A stretch of 57,559 nt of DNA, from positions 1 through 57,559 of the forward strand of contig JAQYAS010000042.1 in the NCBI GenBank assembly GCA_029338615.1, given 5' to 3'. The first letter of the stretch is position 1; every line of letters starts with the position of its first letter. The position numbers and the translations under genes were made by a program. This document shows, one piece after another, positions 15,742 through 25,984 of this stretch. This DNA is from Clostridiales bacterium (GTDB lineage Bacteria; Bacillota; Clostridia; Lachnospirales; Lachnospiraceae). The notes below the pieces were generated by a model, which ran no database searches, was not told where the DNA came from, and saw only the letters and a program-made list of their open reading frames with translations.

Positions 15742-18393
15742 TTACTCACTTCTGAGTGCTATAACAGGATCCTTCTTGGCAGCAAGTCTTGATGGGATAA
15801 GTCCTCCGATCAATGTCAGTATTACACTGATGATGACCAGCGTCACTCCACCCTTCCAAGGAAGTGCCGATACTCCGGCAACATTGATGAAGCTCTCTAT
15901 CACCTTGCTGATCGGTATATTGATCAGTATCGTCACACCGATTCCTATGAGTCCCGAGAAGAGACCTATGATGAATGTCTCCGCATTGAACACTCTTGAG
16001 ATATCCTTCTTTGAAGCTCCTATGCTTCGCAGAATACCGATCTCCTTTGTTCTCTCAAGAACTGAGATATATGTGATGATTCCGATCATGATTGATGAAA
16101 CTATAAGTGATATAGCCACAAATGCAATGAGCACATACGTTATCGCATTGATGATCTTTGTCACCGATGACAGCATGATTCCAATATAATCAGTGTATGT
16201 TATCTCCTTGTCAGGGTAATCCTCATTGTACTTGTCTATAAGCTTTGTTATCTCATCCTTATCCGCAAATTCTGCACAGTAGAGATTGATGGAAGCCGGC
16301 TTTGCAAGCTCTGCATATCCAAGCTTTGACATGTTATCCTCATAAGTTGCAGTGGACTTCTGGAAGAAGCCATAACCCTTGAGCATATCGAAGAGCTGAT
16401 CCTTGGTCATGGCTGCCATCTGTGTCTGCATATCCTCAGTAACCTGACCTGAAGCCATAAGCTGCTGCATAACAGAATCCATATCCACATCATCCGCTGT
16501 CAGTTCCTTGCCATCTGAAAATGGCATTCCTGTGAACACGTCAGTATCAGGATTATCCATCTGAGCCTTAAGCACATCTGTCTTCTCGTTCTCTGAAACT
16601 ATGTAATTGGCAAGCTCCGATGTGTAACCTATATATCCCGGCTGCATGGTAGTTGCATACGCTTTATCCGAAGCCCTGATTACTGCCGACACCTTTACTT
16701 CAAGGCCCCCGGCCACTGCAGACTTCAGAAAATCAGCATCAGAACTCATATCTGTGTAAGTTCCGTCATCATTCTTCTTATACAGATTGCCCGGAAGCAC
16801 GACCTTAAACTTAAGATTCAGAAGGTCATCGTATGTAAACACCATCTTCTCAAGCTCCGGTGCCTCTCCGCCGGCAAGTATGGTTGAAACCATATCGCTC
16901 AGTTCCTTTGAATCCCTAAGTCCAAGAGTATACAGTGTAAAATCACTTATCTCATTGTTCTTGTCGACGACAAGTACAACCTCGTTCTTATTCTCAGGCC
17001 AGTGTCCTGCCAGTACATCATACTGCTGCTTGAGCAGAGTGTCATTATCCAACATCTGTGTCCACATGTCCATTGATGATGAACCGTAACTAAACGCCGA
17101 CATGAAGTCTGCCGTTGACTCCTGTGCCTCCGCCATTCCTCCAAATCCCATGTCTGTCATGGTTGTGCTTGGATTTACCTGAGCAACTCCGCCATTTGCA
17201 CTGTTCTCGTTGAACACATATAAAGGCGTGTCATACGTGTATGTTATATCACTGGTATATTTAGTGAATCCATTTGCATCGTCCTCGATATAATTTTTGA
17301 ATGTCTCAAGGTCGTTCTCTTTCACATCTGACACCATTGATACAAGCATATCTCCCATGATATCGCCCGAGTAAACCTTGTCCTCCCCTGCATGATTATG
17401 GTCTGAATCTTCTTCGTTGTTACCTACCATCTTGGAGAGAAGTTCACTGTAATCCATAGCCTTCTTCGTTATCTGCACCGGATATGTGGCAAGTGTCTCC
17501 TCCTGCACATCGTTGATGTACTTCTGGAATCCAGATGAAAGCGATAATATAAGCGCTATTCCTATGATTCCTATACTTCCGGCAAATGCTGTTAAGAAGG
17601 TTCGGCCCTTCTTTGTCATGAGGTTGTTCAGACTCAGCGAGAACGCTGTGAACATACTCATGGATGTCTTTCTCGGAGCATAGCTTCCGTCATCCTCATT
17701 CGCCTCATCCTCATCTGAGAATGGATTGGAGTCATCTATTATATTTCCATCGAGCAGCTTTACGATTCTTGTTGAATACTGCTGTGCCAGCTCCGGGTTA
17801 TGCGTGACCATAATAACCAGCTTGTCCTTGGCTATTTCTTTGAGCAGCTCCATGATCTGAACACTTGTCTCTGTGTCAAGTGCACCCGTTGGCTCATCAG
17901 CCAACAGAATATCCGGATCGTTTATGAGTGCTCTGGCGATGGCAACTCTCTGCATCTGTCCACCGGACATCTGGTTTGGTTTCTTGTGAATCTGATTTTC
18001 CAGACCAACCTTCTCCAAAACCTCCTTCGCTCTCTTTCTTCTCTCCGCCTTTGATACTCCCGACAAAGTAAGAGCAAGCTCTACATTTGACAGTACCGAC
18101 TGATGCGGTATCAGATTGTAGCTCTGGAATACAAATCCGACTGAATTGTTTCTATATGAATCCCAATCTCTTGACTTGAAATCCTTTGTCGACTTGCCAT
18201 TGATAACCAGATCTCCACTGGTGTACTGATCCAGTCCACCCACTATGTTCAGAAGCGTTGTCTTTCCACAACCCGACTGACCAAGTATGGACACGAACTC
18301 ATTCCTTCTAAAGTTCACAGATACACCCTTGAGTGCCCGAACAACTTCATCACCAATGTGATAATCCTTCACGATGTTCTTAAGCTGAAGCAT
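15742..18393 (-). CDS. ABC transporter, fused ATPase and FtsX/MacB-type permease
   Basis: An 883-residue fusion. Residues 1-235 are an ABC ATPase: Walker A GQSGCGKTT (about 38-46), signature SGGQMQRVAIARAL, Walker B LLADEPTGALD, H-loop VTHNPEL. A membrane segment follows near residues 265-290, then a large extracytoplasmic domain of about 450 residues, and three membrane segments in the C-terminal 150 residues of the FtsX permease (LERTKEIGILRSIGASKKDI, GGLIPSRLAAKKDP). The MacB/LolE-like class exports peptides or antibiotics, or works on envelope substrates. Substrate is unknown and no partner or two-component system is adjacent. Two candidate tandem promoters and a GGAGGACAG site precede the start. 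Confidence 0.9.
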   Translation of the reverse strand: MLQLKNIVKDYHIGDEVVRALKGVSVNFRRNEFVSILGQSGCGKTTLLNIVGGLDQYTSGDLVINGKSTKDFKSRDWDSYRNNSVGFVFQSYNLIPHQSVLSNVELALTLSGVSKAERRKRAKEVLEKVGLENQIHKKPNQMSGGQMQRVAIARALINDPDILLADEPTGALDTETSVQIMELLKEIAKDKLVIMVTHNPELAQQYSTRIVKLLDGNIIDDSNPFSDEDEANEDDGSYAPRKTSMSMFTAFSLSLNNLMTKKGRTFLTAFAGSIGIIGIALILSLSSGFQKYINDVQEETLATYPVQITKKAMDYSELLSKMVGNNEEDSDHNHAGEDKVYSGDIMGDMLVSMVSDVKENDLETFKNYIEDDANGFTKYTSDITYTYDTPLYVFNENSANGGVAQVNPSTTMTDMGFGGMAEAQESTADFMSAFSYGSSSMDMWTQMLDNDTLLKQQYDVLAGHWPENKNEVVLVVDKNNEISDFTLYTLGLRDSKELSDMVSTILAGGEAPELEKMVFTYDDLLNLKFKVVLPGNLYKKNDDGTYTDMSSDADFLKSAVAGGLEVKVSAVIRASDKAYATTMQPGYIGYTSELANYIVSENEKTDVLKAQMDNPDTDVFTGMPFSDGKELTADDVDMDSVMQQLMASGQVTEDMQTQMAAMTKDQLFDMLKGYGFFQKSTATYEDNMSKLGYAELAKPASINLYCAEFADKDEITKLIDKYNEDYPDKEITYTDYIGIMLSSVTKIINAITYVLIAFVAISLIVSSIMIGIITYISVLERTKEIGILRSIGASKKDISRVFNAETFIIGLFSGLIGIGVTILINIPISKVIESFINVAGVSALPWKGGVTLVIISVILTLIGGLIPSRLAAKKDPVIALRSE

Positions 18394-18427
18394 TCTGTCC
18401 TCCTTACAAATAATATACTATGTTCCA

Positions 18428-18456
18428 TATACATTACATTTTTCGCTTTTTGTCAA
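18428..18456 (-). promoter_or_regulatory. Probable proximal promoter of the ABC transporter gene
   Basis: TTGACA (18456-18451), 17-base spacer, TGTATA (18433-18428), about 35 bases before the start codon. Confidence 0.55.
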
Positions 18457-18468
18457 TATCACTGGCAA

Positions 18469-18497
18469 ATCATAGCATTTATTTTTTTCCATTGCAA
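18469..18497 (-). promoter_or_regulatory. Possible distal promoter of the ABC transporter gene
   Basis: TTGCAA (18497-18492), 17-base spacer, TATGAT (18474-18469). It would be a second, upstream start point in tandem with the one at 18428-18456. Confidence 0.4.
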
Positions 18498-18581
18498 TTA
18501 AGGCGGGCTATTCTTTATAAATGTTTTATTTATATCGATAAGTTTAAACTAACTATATGTTGAACTTTTGGCTAAAAATTC

Positions 18582-18610
18582 TTTTATTTTCTTATTATAT
18601 GGGGTATAAT
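18582..18610 (+). promoter_or_regulatory. Probable promoter of fba
   Basis: A perfect TATAAT (18605-18610) preceded by GGGG, with only a poor -35 (TTTTAT, 18582-18587) at 17 bases. It is 55 bases upstream of the fba start. Confidence 0.45.
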
Positions 18611-18664
18611 CAGCGTAAGTGGGTACGTTCGTATCCAAATATAATTTTACGGAGGATTTTACAA

Positions 18665-19534
18665 ATGTTAGTTTCAGCAACAGAAATGTTAAAGAAAGCT
18701 AAGGCTGGTCACTACGCAGTAGGTCAGTTCAACATCAACAACCTTGAGTGGACAAAGGCTGTTCTCCTCACAGCTCAGGAGCTTCAGTCACCTGTTATCC
18801 TTGGTGTTTCAGAGGGCGCTGGAAAGTATATGACAGGATTTGAGACAGTTGCAGCAATGGTTAAGGCTATGCATGATTCACTTGGAATCACAGTTCCTGT
18901 AGCTCTTCACCTTGATCACGGAACATACGAAGGATGCTACAAGTGTGTTAAGGCTGGATTTACTTCAATCATGTTCGATGGTTCACACTATCCATTCGAG
19001 GAGAACCTTGCTAAGTCAACAGAGCTCGTTAATGTAGCTCATCAGCTTGGCCTCTCAATCGAGTGTGAAGTTGGTTCTATCGGTGGTGAGGAAGACGGAG
19101 TTATTGGTATGGGCGAGTGCGCTGATCCAGAGGAGTGCAAGACAATCGCTGATCTCGGCGTAGATATGCTTGCTGCTGGTATCGGTAACATCCATGGTAA
19201 GTACCCAGCTAACTGGAAGGGACTTAGCTTTGAGACACTTGATGCTATCCAGCAGAAGACAGGCGTTATGCCATTAGTTCTTCACGGTGGTACAGGTATC
19301 CCAGCTGACATGATCAAGAAGGCTATTTCACTTGGCGTTTCAAAGATCAACGTTAACACAGAGTGCCAGTTATCATTCGCAGATGCTACAAGAAAGTACA
19401 TCGAGGCTGGTAAGGATCTTGAGGGCAAGGGATTTGATCCTAGAAAGCTTCTCGCTCCTGGTTTCGAGGCTATCAAGGCTACTGTTAAGGAGAAGATGGA
19501 ACTCTTCGGATCAGTTGGTAAGGCTAACGACTAA
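18665..19534 (+). CDS. fba: Fructose-1,6-bisphosphate aldolase, class II
   Basis: A 289-residue class II aldolase. I start it at 18665, where ACGGAGGA lies 8 bases upstream; a longer in-frame reading from 18557 covers the promoter. Zinc-binding and active-site parts are clear: HLDHGTYEGC (first Zn His), FDGSHYPFEEN, ECEVGSIGGEEDG, GNIHGKYPANW, LHGGTGIP and SKINVNTECQ. It splits fructose-1,6-bisphosphate into dihydroxyacetone phosphate and glyceraldehyde-3-phosphate in the cytoplasm. Codon use is strongly biased (few rare codons, many GCT, AAG, GTT), as expected for a very highly expressed glycolytic gene. It is monocistronic, ended by the hairpin at 19616-19660. Confidence 0.97.
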   Translation: MLVSATEMLKKAKAGHYAVGQFNINNLEWTKAVLLTAQELQSPVILGVSEGAGKYMTGFETVAAMVKAMHDSLGITVPVALHLDHGTYEGCYKCVKAGFTSIMFDGSHYPFEENLAKSTELVNVAHQLGLSIECEVGSIGGEEDGVIGMGECADPEECKTIADLGVDMLAAGIGNIHGKYPANWKGLSFETLDAIQQKTGVMPLVLHGGTGIPADMIKKAISLGVSKINVNTECQLSFADATRKYIEAGKDLEGKGFDPRKLLAPGFEAIKATVKEKMELFGSVGKAND

Positions 19535-19615
19535 TTCTTTAACAGGTCAATTAACAAATGTAACGATAAACTGTTCGACAACTTTCGGACAAGTATCGCT
19601 CACGTAAACTTAAAG

Positions 19616-19660
19616 GAACCCCATCACAGCTTGTATAAGCCATGATGGGGTTCTTATTAT
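19616..19660 (+). terminator. fba: Terminator of fba
   Basis: GAACCCCATCA (19616-19626) pairs with TGATGGGGTTC (19643-19653), 11 bp, followed by TTATTATAT. It may also serve the convergent gene that ends at 19674. Confidence 0.85.
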
Positions 19661-19673
19661 ATTCCAACTATAT

Positions 19674-20513
19674 TTAATCTATTCCATTTGCTGTATCTGA
19701 AATATTCTCTTCTGATTTATTCTCTTCCTGCTTATCCTGCATGTTTTTCTTTCTGCTCATAGCCCACCATATTGGCACTGATATAAGTAGCAGAAATGCC
19801 GCTATTACACTGGTCCATGAACCAAAATTCAATCCAGCGTTATCTGATGCATTCATCTTGTTAAGATCAATGAGTGCAAGTGCGAACTCCCATATAAAAG
19901 CACCACCCACAAGTACAGATATTACAAGATTGACAATATAACATCCCACTTTATCAATAAAAGCACATATTATATCAGCTATCAGTACCGCGGCTGCTAT
20001 CAAAGCTGTCAATATACCGATTTCAAACACACTACCTATGCTTCGTATGTCTGAATCAAGATGTGCATATGGCAGAAATACAGCTATAACTGCCAATATT
20101 ATTCCTATTATATTTAGAACATTTGGAATATGCCTAGAACCTTTTTTTGTTGTACTCTGTCTGTTTTCGTATCCTGCATACCCCATGGCCATATTGTATG
20201 GCGGCTGTACCGGCTGGCCATGCTGCATCTGCTGATATGGCGGCTGCACCGGCTGGCCATACTGTGCCTGCTGATATCTCTGCTGCACTGGCTGGTCGTA
20301 CTGCATCTGCTGATATGGCGGCTGCACTGGCTGGCCGTACTGTGCCTGCTGATACGGCGGCTGCACCGGCTGGCCGTACTGTGCCTGCTGATATGGCTGC
20401 TGTACCGGCTGGCCATTCTCAACAGGCTGTATATTCTCCTGCCCAATATTCTGCTCAAATGTTGACCCACTATCAACGCTTTCAATATCATCTACTCTGT
20501 TCTGTTCATCCAT
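19674..20513 (-). CDS. Membrane protein with Pro/Gln-rich N-terminal repeats, unknown function
   Basis: A 279-residue protein. Residues 1-34 are acidic; residues 35-107 form about five and a half copies of a 13-residue repeat (PVQPPYQQAQYGQ and variants). A basic stretch near residue 123-128 leads into four hydrophobic segments (about 130-150, 163-190, 195-220 and 235-255). The tail is charged (MSRKKNMQDKQEENKSEEN). Such Pro/Gln/Tyr-rich tails on small membrane proteins are common in Clostridia and are low-complexity cytoplasmic or surface arms; no function is known. It follows uvrA in the same direction after 38 bases, with GGAGGT before its start, so it might share its transcript. Confidence 0.75.
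   Translation of the reverse strand: MDEQNRVDDIESVDSGSTFEQNIGQENIQPVENGQPVQQPYQQAQYGQPVQPPYQQAQYGQPVQPPYQQMQYDQPVQQRYQQAQYGQPVQPPYQQMQHGQPVQPPYNMAMGYAGYENRQSTTKKGSRHIPNVLNIIGIILAVIAVFLPYAHLDSDIRSIGSVFEIGILTALIAAAVLIADIICAFIDKVGCYIVNLVISVLVGGAFIWEFALALIDLNKMNASDNAGLNFGSWTSVIAAFLLLISVPIWWAMSRKKNMQDKQEENKSEENISDTANGID
20193..20411 (-). repeat. 39-bp tandem repeats inside the membrane-protein gene
   Basis: About 5.5 in-frame copies of a 39-base unit encoding 13 residues, with small differences between copies (YQQAQYGQ / YQQMQYDQ / YQQMQHGQ). In-frame repeats of this sort can change copy number by slippage without breaking the gene. Confidence 0.9.
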
Positions 20514-20551
20514 GTTGTCATCTACCTCCGATGTAATATTCTACACATCCC

Positions 20552-23506
20552 TTACATACTTAGATACCTCTTAAGGTACTGTCCTGTATATGACTGAGGT
20601 ATCTTCGCAACTTCTTCCGGAGTGCCCTTGGCAATAACGGTTCCACCGCCAGCACCTCCTTCAGGTCCCATGTCAATAATATAATCTGCGGTCTTGATGA
20701 CGTCAAGGTTATGTTCGATAACCACAACTGTGTTGCCACCCTCACTGAGTCTTCTTAGTATATCCACAAGTCTGTGTACATCCGCAAAGTGAAGTCCCGT
20801 GGTTGGCTCATCCAGTACATATATAGTCTTTCCTGTGCCTCGTCTTGACAACTCGGTTGCAAGCTTGATTCTCTGTGCCTCTCCTCCTGACAATGTGGTG
20901 GACGGCTGGCCAAGTTTTATATATCCAAGTCCAACATCACGGAGAGTCTCTATTTTTCTCAGTATCCTTGGTACATTTGCAAAGAACTCACAGGCCTCAT
21001 CAACTGTCATGTCAAGAACCTCATTTATGCTCTTCCCCTTATACTTGACCTCCAGAGTCTCCCTGTTATATCTCTTTCCTCCACACACTTCGCATGGCAC
21101 ATATATATCCGGCAGGAAGTGCATCTCTATCTTGATTATTCCATCTCCGCGACACGCTTCACATCGTCCGCCGGACACATTGAAACTGAATCTTCCCTTG
21201 CCATATCCTCTTGCCTTGGCATCTTTGGTACCTGCAAACAAATCCCTTATCAAATCAAATGTACCTGTATAGGTGGCCGGATTGGATCTCGGCGTTCTAC
21301 CTATAGGTGACTGGTCTATATTGATAATCTTATCCAAAGCATCATAGCCAATGATATGGTCGTGCTTTCCTGCTTTAATCCTGCTCTTGTTGAGTCTTCT
21401 CGCCAGCTTCTTGTACAAGATCTCATTTACCAGAGAACTCTTTCCTGAACCAGACACACCAGTCACACATGTCATGATTCCAAGTGGTATGTCCACATCT
21501 ATATGCTTGAGATTGTTCTCATAAGCATTCTTGACAGTGAGCCATCCGGTTGGCATTCTCCTCACATCCGGAACCTCTATCTTCTTCCTGCCGCTTAAGT
21601 AGTCACCGGTGATAGAATTCTCACATTTCATAATGTCTTCAGCCGTACCCTCAGCTACCACATATCCACCATTTGCACCGGCTCCCGGTCCTATATCTAT
21701 GATATGATCCGCCGCCCTCATGGTATCCTCGTCGTGCTCTACTACGATAAGCGTATTTCCAAGGTCTCTCAGATTCTTGAGCGCCGCTATCAGCTTGTCA
21801 TTGTCCCTCTGGTGAAGTCCGATACTTGGCTCATCCAGAATATATGCAACTCCAACCAGACCTGAACCTATCTGCGTGGCAAGTCTTATTCTCTGTGCCT
21901 CTCCACCTGAGAGCGTGCTTGTACCTCTGCTCAGACACAGATAGTCAAGTCCCACATCTATAAGGAAATGCAGTCTCGACCTTATCTCCTTGAGTATGGC
22001 CGCACCTATCATCTTCTGTCTGTCAGTGAGCTCCAGATCTTTCATGAACTTTGCAAGTTCTGTGATAGGAAGCTCTGTAAGTTCAGCAATATTCTTATCT
22101 CCAACTGTAACCGCAAGAGCTGTAGGCTTAAGTCTCTTGCCCCCACACACCTCACAAGGCGTTATAGTCATGAACGTCTCATACTCTGCCTTGGTTGATT
22201 CAGCTGATGTCTCCCTGTATCTTCTGGCAACACTCTTTATAAGTCCTTCAAATGTTATATCATACACACCCTCACCGCGTTGTCCCTTATAGTATACCTT
22301 AACCGGACGTGAGTTCTTTCCATATAATAAGAGATCCTTGATATCCTGTGGATAATCCTGAAATGGTGTGTCCAGAGAGAATCCATATTCTGCACTGAGT
22401 GCCCTGAGTATGGCATTGGAATAACTCTTGCCATCATTGCACGACTGCCATCCCAGAACCACTATGGCTCCATCATTTATAGACAGGGTCTGATCCGGGA
22501 TCATCAGATCGGGATCAAACTCCATCTTGAATCCAAGACCGGCACATGTAGGGCAGGCGCCAAATGGGTTGTTGAATGAGAAGCTTCTCGGCTCTATCTC
22601 ATCTATGCTGATTCCACAGTCCGGACATGAAAAGCTGTCTGAGAAATTAATTACAGTATTCTCCTTCTGAACACCGTTCTCATCTCTTTCACCCATCACC
22701 TCTATCTTCATGAGTCCCTCTGCGAGCTGAAGCGCAGTCTCTATGGAATCTGTGAGTCGTCTCCCCACATCCTGTCTGACAACCAGACGGTCAACAACTA
22801 TATCTATACTGTGTTTCTTATTCTTATCAAGCTTTATATCCTCCGACAGCTCATACATACTGCCGTCGACTATCACTCTGACAAATCCGCTCTTCTTCGC
22901 CTTCTCAAGAAGCTTTACATGCTCTCCCTTTCGGCCTCTGACCACAGGTGCAAGCACTATGAACTTTGTCCTCTCAGGGAGCTTCATGATCTCATCCACC
23001 ATCTGGTCAACCGTCTGTCTGCTTATGACCTTACCACAGTTCGGACAGTGTGGTATTCCCACTCTGGCATAGAGAAGTCTGAAATAGTCGTATATCTCCG
23101 TGACAGTACCAACTGTAGATCGAGGATTCCTGTTTGTTGACTTCTGATCTATAGAGATAGCCGGTGACAGCCCCTCAATCTTGTCCACGTCCGGCTTCTC
23201 AGCCTGTCCAAGGAACTGTCTAGCATAGGATGACAGAGACTCCATGTATCGTCTCTGACCCTCCGCATATATCGTGTCAAATGCCAGTGAAGACTTACCT
23301 GATCCCGAAAGTCCTGTCACGACGACAAATTTGTCCCTTGGAATCTTGACATTGATATTCTTCAGATTATTTTCACGTGCGCCCTCAATAGTAATATACT
23401 TCCTGTCAATATTCCTGCTGGCGTTGAAATAATCATCATCCCTCATGCTCGCATCCGTTATATTCTCCAAATGCTCACCACGTTCATAATTCTTATTGTC
23501 TTCCAT
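20552..23506 (-). CDS. uvrA: Excinuclease ABC subunit A
   Basis: A 984-residue UvrA of normal length, with two ABC ATPase modules. The first has Walker [10 protein letters not shown] near residue 59-67, a zinc finger CPNC...CPDC region, and [13 protein letters not shown]; the second has GVSGSGKSS, a C-x2-C...C-x2-C zinc finger ([16 protein letters not shown]), [13 protein letters not shown] and [11 protein letters not shown]. UvrA dimerises, scans DNA for bulky lesions and loads UvrB in nucleotide excision repair. It lies 97 bases after uvrB on the same strand. The N-terminal 35 residues are an extension of uncertain use; an internal Met start is possible. Confidence 0.97.
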   Translation of the reverse strand: MEDNKNYERGEHLENITDASMRDDDYFNASRNIDRKYITIEGARENNLKNINVKIPRDKFVVVTGLSGSGKSSLAFDTIYAEGQRRYMESLSSYARQFLGQAEKPDVDKIEGLSPAISIDQKSTNRNPRSTVGTVTEIYDYFRLLYARVGIPHCPNCGKVISRQTVDQMVDEIMKLPERTKFIVLAPVVRGRKGEHVKLLEKAKKSGFVRVIVDGSMYELSEDIKLDKNKKHSIDIVVDRLVVRQDVGRRLTDSIETALQLAEGLMKIEVMGERDENGVQKENTVINFSDSFSCPDCGISIDEIEPRSFSFNNPFGACPTCAGLGFKMEFDPDLMIPDQTLSINDGAIVVLGWQSCNDGKSYSNAILRALSAEYGFSLDTPFQDYPQDIKDLLLYGKNSRPVKVYYKGQRGEGVYDITFEGLIKSVARRYRETSAESTKAEYETFMTITPCEVCGGKRLKPTALAVTVGDKNIAELTELPITELAKFMKDLELTDRQKMIGAAILKEIRSRLHFLIDVGLDYLCLSRGTSTLSGGEAQRIRLATQIGSGLVGVAYILDEPSIGLHQRDNDKLIAALKNLRDLGNTLIVVEHDEDTMRAADHIIDIGPGAGANGGYVVAEGTAEDIMKCENSITGDYLSGRKKIEVPDVRRMPTGWLTVKNAYENNLKHIDVDIPLGIMTCVTGVSGSGKSSLVNEILYKKLARRLNKSRIKAGKHDHIIGYDALDKIINIDQSPIGRTPRSNPATYTGTFDLIRDLFAGTKDAKARGYGKGRFSFNVSGGRCEACRGDGIIKIEMHFLPDIYVPCEVCGGKRYNRETLEVKYKGKSINEVLDMTVDEACEFFANVPRILRKIETLRDVGLGYIKLGQPSTTLSGGEAQRIKLATELSRRGTGKTIYVLDEPTTGLHFADVHRLVDILRRLSEGGNTVVVIEHNLDVIKTADYIIDMGPEGGAGGGTVIAKGTPEEVAKIPQSYTGQYLKRYLSM

Positions 23507-23603
23507 CTTGATCTAACCTTTTCTCTTTATTATTTATATTTGTTATATATTATTATCTATCTTACTTCCCTCTCATATATCACGCAAATATATGGATTTA
23601 CCA

Positions 23604-25592
23604 CTAGTCCTTATCATAATCTCTGAGTGCAGCCTTGTACACCTTGAGCTGATCCCTGATCTCCGCCGCCACCTCAAAGTTGAGGTCTGCTGCCGCCATA
23701 TTCATCTTCTTGGTCAGCTTGGTGATAACCTTCTGAAGCTCCTTCTTAGTCATGGATTCAGCATCCTTATCCTCCTCTGGAAGCTCCTCCTTCTTCACCT
23801 CTATGGTTATAAGATCCCTTATGCTCTTCTCTATAGTCTTAGGGGTTATTCCATGTTCTTCATTATACTTCTGCTGTATCTCACGACGTCTGCTCGTCTC
23901 ATCGAGGGCATACTTCATAGAACCTGTGATAGTGTCCGCATACATGATGACATGTCCATCCACATTTCGGGCTGCTCTTCCTATGGTCTGGATAAGTGAT
24001 GTCTCCGATCTCAGGAAACCTTCCTTATCAGCATCCAGTATTGCCACCAGAGTGATCTCCGGTATATCAAGTCCCTCTCGCAGAAGGTTGATTCCAACAA
24101 GCACATCAAATACGCCAAGGCGGAGATCTCTCACTATCTCAACCCTCTCCATAGTGTCTATATCCGAGTGCAGATACTTCACCTTTATATCATTATCCCT
24201 CATATAGCTGGTGAGATCTTCAGCCATACGTTTTGTAAGAGTAGTTACAAGCACCTTGTGTCCCTGCACGGTCTCCTTGCGGACCTCTTTCAGCAGATCA
24301 TCTATCTGTCCCTCAACCGGTCTGACTTCAACCGGCGGATCCAGAAGGCCCGTAGGTCTGATGATCTGTTCAGCCATGAGCATCTGGTGCTCCTCCTCGT
24401 ATTTGCCCGGTGTGGCAGATACGAACATCACCTGATCCAGCTTCTGCTCAAATTCCGAGAAGTTGAGCGGCCTGTTGTCAAGTGCCGATGGAAGCCTGAA
24501 ACCGTAGTCCACCAGATTCATCTTACGGGAGCGGTCTCCCGAATACATCGCGCCAACCTGAGGCACAGTCATATGTGACTCATCTATAATAAGAAGAAAG
24601 TCGTCATCAAAGAAATCCAGAAGTGTGCTCGGTGTCTCCCCGGCTGATCTGCCAGCCAGAGGTCCTGAATAATTCTCTATTCCAGAACAAAAACCGGTCT
24701 CACGCATCATCTCCATGTCAAAGTTAGTTCTCTCCTCGATACGCTGTGCTTCAATGAGTTTATCCTTTGACTTGAAATACGCAACTCTGTCCTTGAGCTC
24801 TGCCTCTATCCTCTTCAGTGCCTTCTCCATCTTCTCCTGTCCAACCACATAGTGGGACGCCGGGAACAGACAGGTATATGTCAGATCCCTCTTTCCCTCT
24901 CCGGTGAGCGGATCAAACTCTGTGATCCTGTCTATCTCGTCTCCAAAAAATTCTATCCTGATTCCATCATCAAATGTGGACACTGGAATGATCTCCAACA
25001 CATCCCCGCGCACTCTGAATGTACCTCTCTGCAGATCCATGTCATTCCTATCATACTGTATATCTGTCAGTTCATCGATGACCTGATCTCTGTCCTTTAT
25101 CATTCCAACTCTGAATGACAGCATCTGATTCCTGTACTCGTCCGGATCACCGATACCATATATGCACGACACAGACGCGACCACGATTACGTCCTTTCTG
25201 TCTATGAGCGCAGCTGTGGCACTATGTCTCATCCGGTCAATATCGTCATTGATAGACGAATCCTTTGCAATATAGGTATCCGTGGAAGCCACATATGCTT
25301 CCGGCTGATAATAATCGTAGTATGATACAAAATACTCCACCGCACTGTTCGGAAAAAACTCCTTCATCTCCCCATAAAGCTGCGCCGCCAGAGTCTTGTT
25401 ATGTGCAAGTATAAGCGTGGGCTTATTCAGCTGCTGTATGACATTCGCCATGGTAAAAGTCTTACCAGATCCGGTTACACCCAGCAGCGTCTCAAACTGA
25501 TTACCTTCCTGAAAACCCTTTACCAATTTTTCTATTGCCTCCGGCTGATCTCCGGTGGGCTTGTATTCCGATACCAATTCAAAATGATTCAT
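23604..25592 (-). CDS. uvrB: Excinuclease ABC subunit B
   Basis: A 662-residue UvrB. I use the ATG at 25592 because GAGGAG lies just before it and [20 protein letters not shown] is the usual N-terminus. The helicase motifs are visible: [14 protein letters not shown] (Walker A), the beta-hairpin region [15 protein letters not shown] box LLIIDESH, and QTIGRAARN (motif VI), then a C-terminal UVR domain ([24 protein letters not shown]) that contacts UvrC. UvrB verifies damage and recruits UvrC. No LexA box was found in its own 90-base upstream region, but one lies at 25992-26005 in the promoter of the upstream small gene. Confidence 0.97.
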   Translation of the reverse strand: MNHFELVSEYKPTGDQPEAIEKLVKGFQEGNQFETLLGVTGSGKTFTMANVIQQLNKPTLILAHNKTLAAQLYGEMKEFFPNSAVEYFVSYYDYYQPEAYVASTDTYIAKDSSINDDIDRMRHSATAALIDRKDVIVVASVSCIYGIGDPDEYRNQMLSFRVGMIKDRDQVIDELTDIQYDRNDMDLQRGTFRVRGDVLEIIPVSTFDDGIRIEFFGDEIDRITEFDPLTGEGKRDLTYTCLFPASHYVVGQEKMEKALKRIEAELKDRVAYFKSKDKLIEAQRIEERTNFDMEMMRETGFCSGIENYSGPLAGRSAGETPSTLLDFFDDDFLLIIDESHMTVPQVGAMYSGDRSRKMNLVDYGFRLPSALDNRPLNFSEFEQKLDQVMFVSATPGKYEEEHQMLMAEQIIRPTGLLDPPVEVRPVEGQIDDLLKEVRKETVQGHKVLVTTLTKRMAEDLTSYMRDNDIKVKYLHSDIDTMERVEIVRDLRLGVFDVLVGINLLREGLDIPEITLVAILDADKEGFLRSETSLIQTIGRAARNVDGHVIMYADTITGSMKYALDETSRRREIQQKYNEEHGITPKTIEKSIRDLITIEVKKEELPEEDKDAESMTKKELQKVITKLTKKMNMAAADLNFEVAAEIRDQLKVYKAALRDYDKD

Positions 25593-25640
25593 GAAAATCT
25601 CCTCAAAATTCTTTACACAAACCGCCATCAACAAATCCTG

Positions 25641-25669
25641 TTGACATAAAGTGAACACAATGATAATAT
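25641..25669 (+). promoter_or_regulatory. Strong promoter of a small antisense RNA
   Basis: TTGACA (25641-25646), exactly 17 bases, TAATAT (25664-25669). It points away from uvrB, toward the hairpin at 25723-25766. A perfect 9-bp inverted repeat, ATAAAGTGA (25646-25654) and TCACTTTAT (25669-25677), overlaps it and could be an operator. Confidence 0.75.
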
Positions 25670-25675
25670 CACTTT

Positions 25676-25766
25676 ATAAGGGTACTGCCGATGACGGTTT
25701 ACCTGATTATATAATATGGTATAAAAATAACCGCTTACTTTCTCAGGGTGAGGCGGTTATTTTTTT
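25676..25766 (+). ncRNA. Candidate type I antitoxin RNA, about 91 nt
   Basis: Predicted from a strong promoter (25641-25669) and a hairpin with a seven-T run at 25723-25766; no plausible reading frame with a ribosome binding site lies between. The RNA runs against the 3' end of the small hydrophobic peptide gene (stop at 25757), giving a convergent, 3'-overlapping pair like TxpA/RatA of Bacillus subtilis. Base pairing there would make a duplex at the end of the toxin message. The class and layout are strong; the antitoxin role is inferred. Confidence 0.65.
25723..25766. terminator. Bidirectional terminator shared by toxin and antitoxin transcripts
   Basis: Twelve-base arms AAAAATAACCGC (25723-25734) and GCGGTTATTTTT (25753-25764), 18-base loop. 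A T run follows on the plus strand; on the minus strand ATTTTTAT follows. The toxin stop codon TAA lies in the stem. Confidence 0.8.
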
Positions 25767-25864
25767 GTCTTGGAATCATGCTTACCATGCATGTAACCAA
25801 GACTATAAAAAGTCACACACAGCGAAATCACTGCAATAAGGTCACTGATGGTCAACATAAGCAT
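25757..25864 (-). CDS. Small hydrophobic peptide, putative holin-like type I toxin
   Basis: A 35-residue (start 25864) or 33-residue (start 25858) peptide: one membrane segment (residues about 5-26, LTISDLIAVISLCVTFYSLGY) ending in a basic tail HGKHDSKTKK. GAGGAG lies 4 bases before the first ATG and 10 before the second. A longer in-frame reading to 25948 covers the leader and has no site. Single-helix, basic-tailed peptides of this size are labelled putative holin-like toxins in Firmicutes (TxpA/BsrG/Fst type), which damage the membrane when overproduced. It has its own promoter, a 115-base leader and a convergent antisense RNA. No homologue search was possible, so toxicity is inferred. Confidence 0.7.
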   Translation of the reverse strand: MLMLTISDLIAVISLCVTFYSLGYMHGKHDSKTKK

Positions 25865-25984
25865 TTTCTCCTCTTCAAGATTTCCCGATATCAGGATATC
25901 TATGTAATCAGAGCTACTCTCTACTCTCCGTACAAAGCAAACCGCCACCTTCTCATGGCAGCACCCAGGCTAAAGCCTGCCTAT

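Noticed and set aside
20114-20536. Several long frames opposite and alongside the 39-bp repeats
   Set aside because: They exist only because the repeat unit has no stop codons in other frames.
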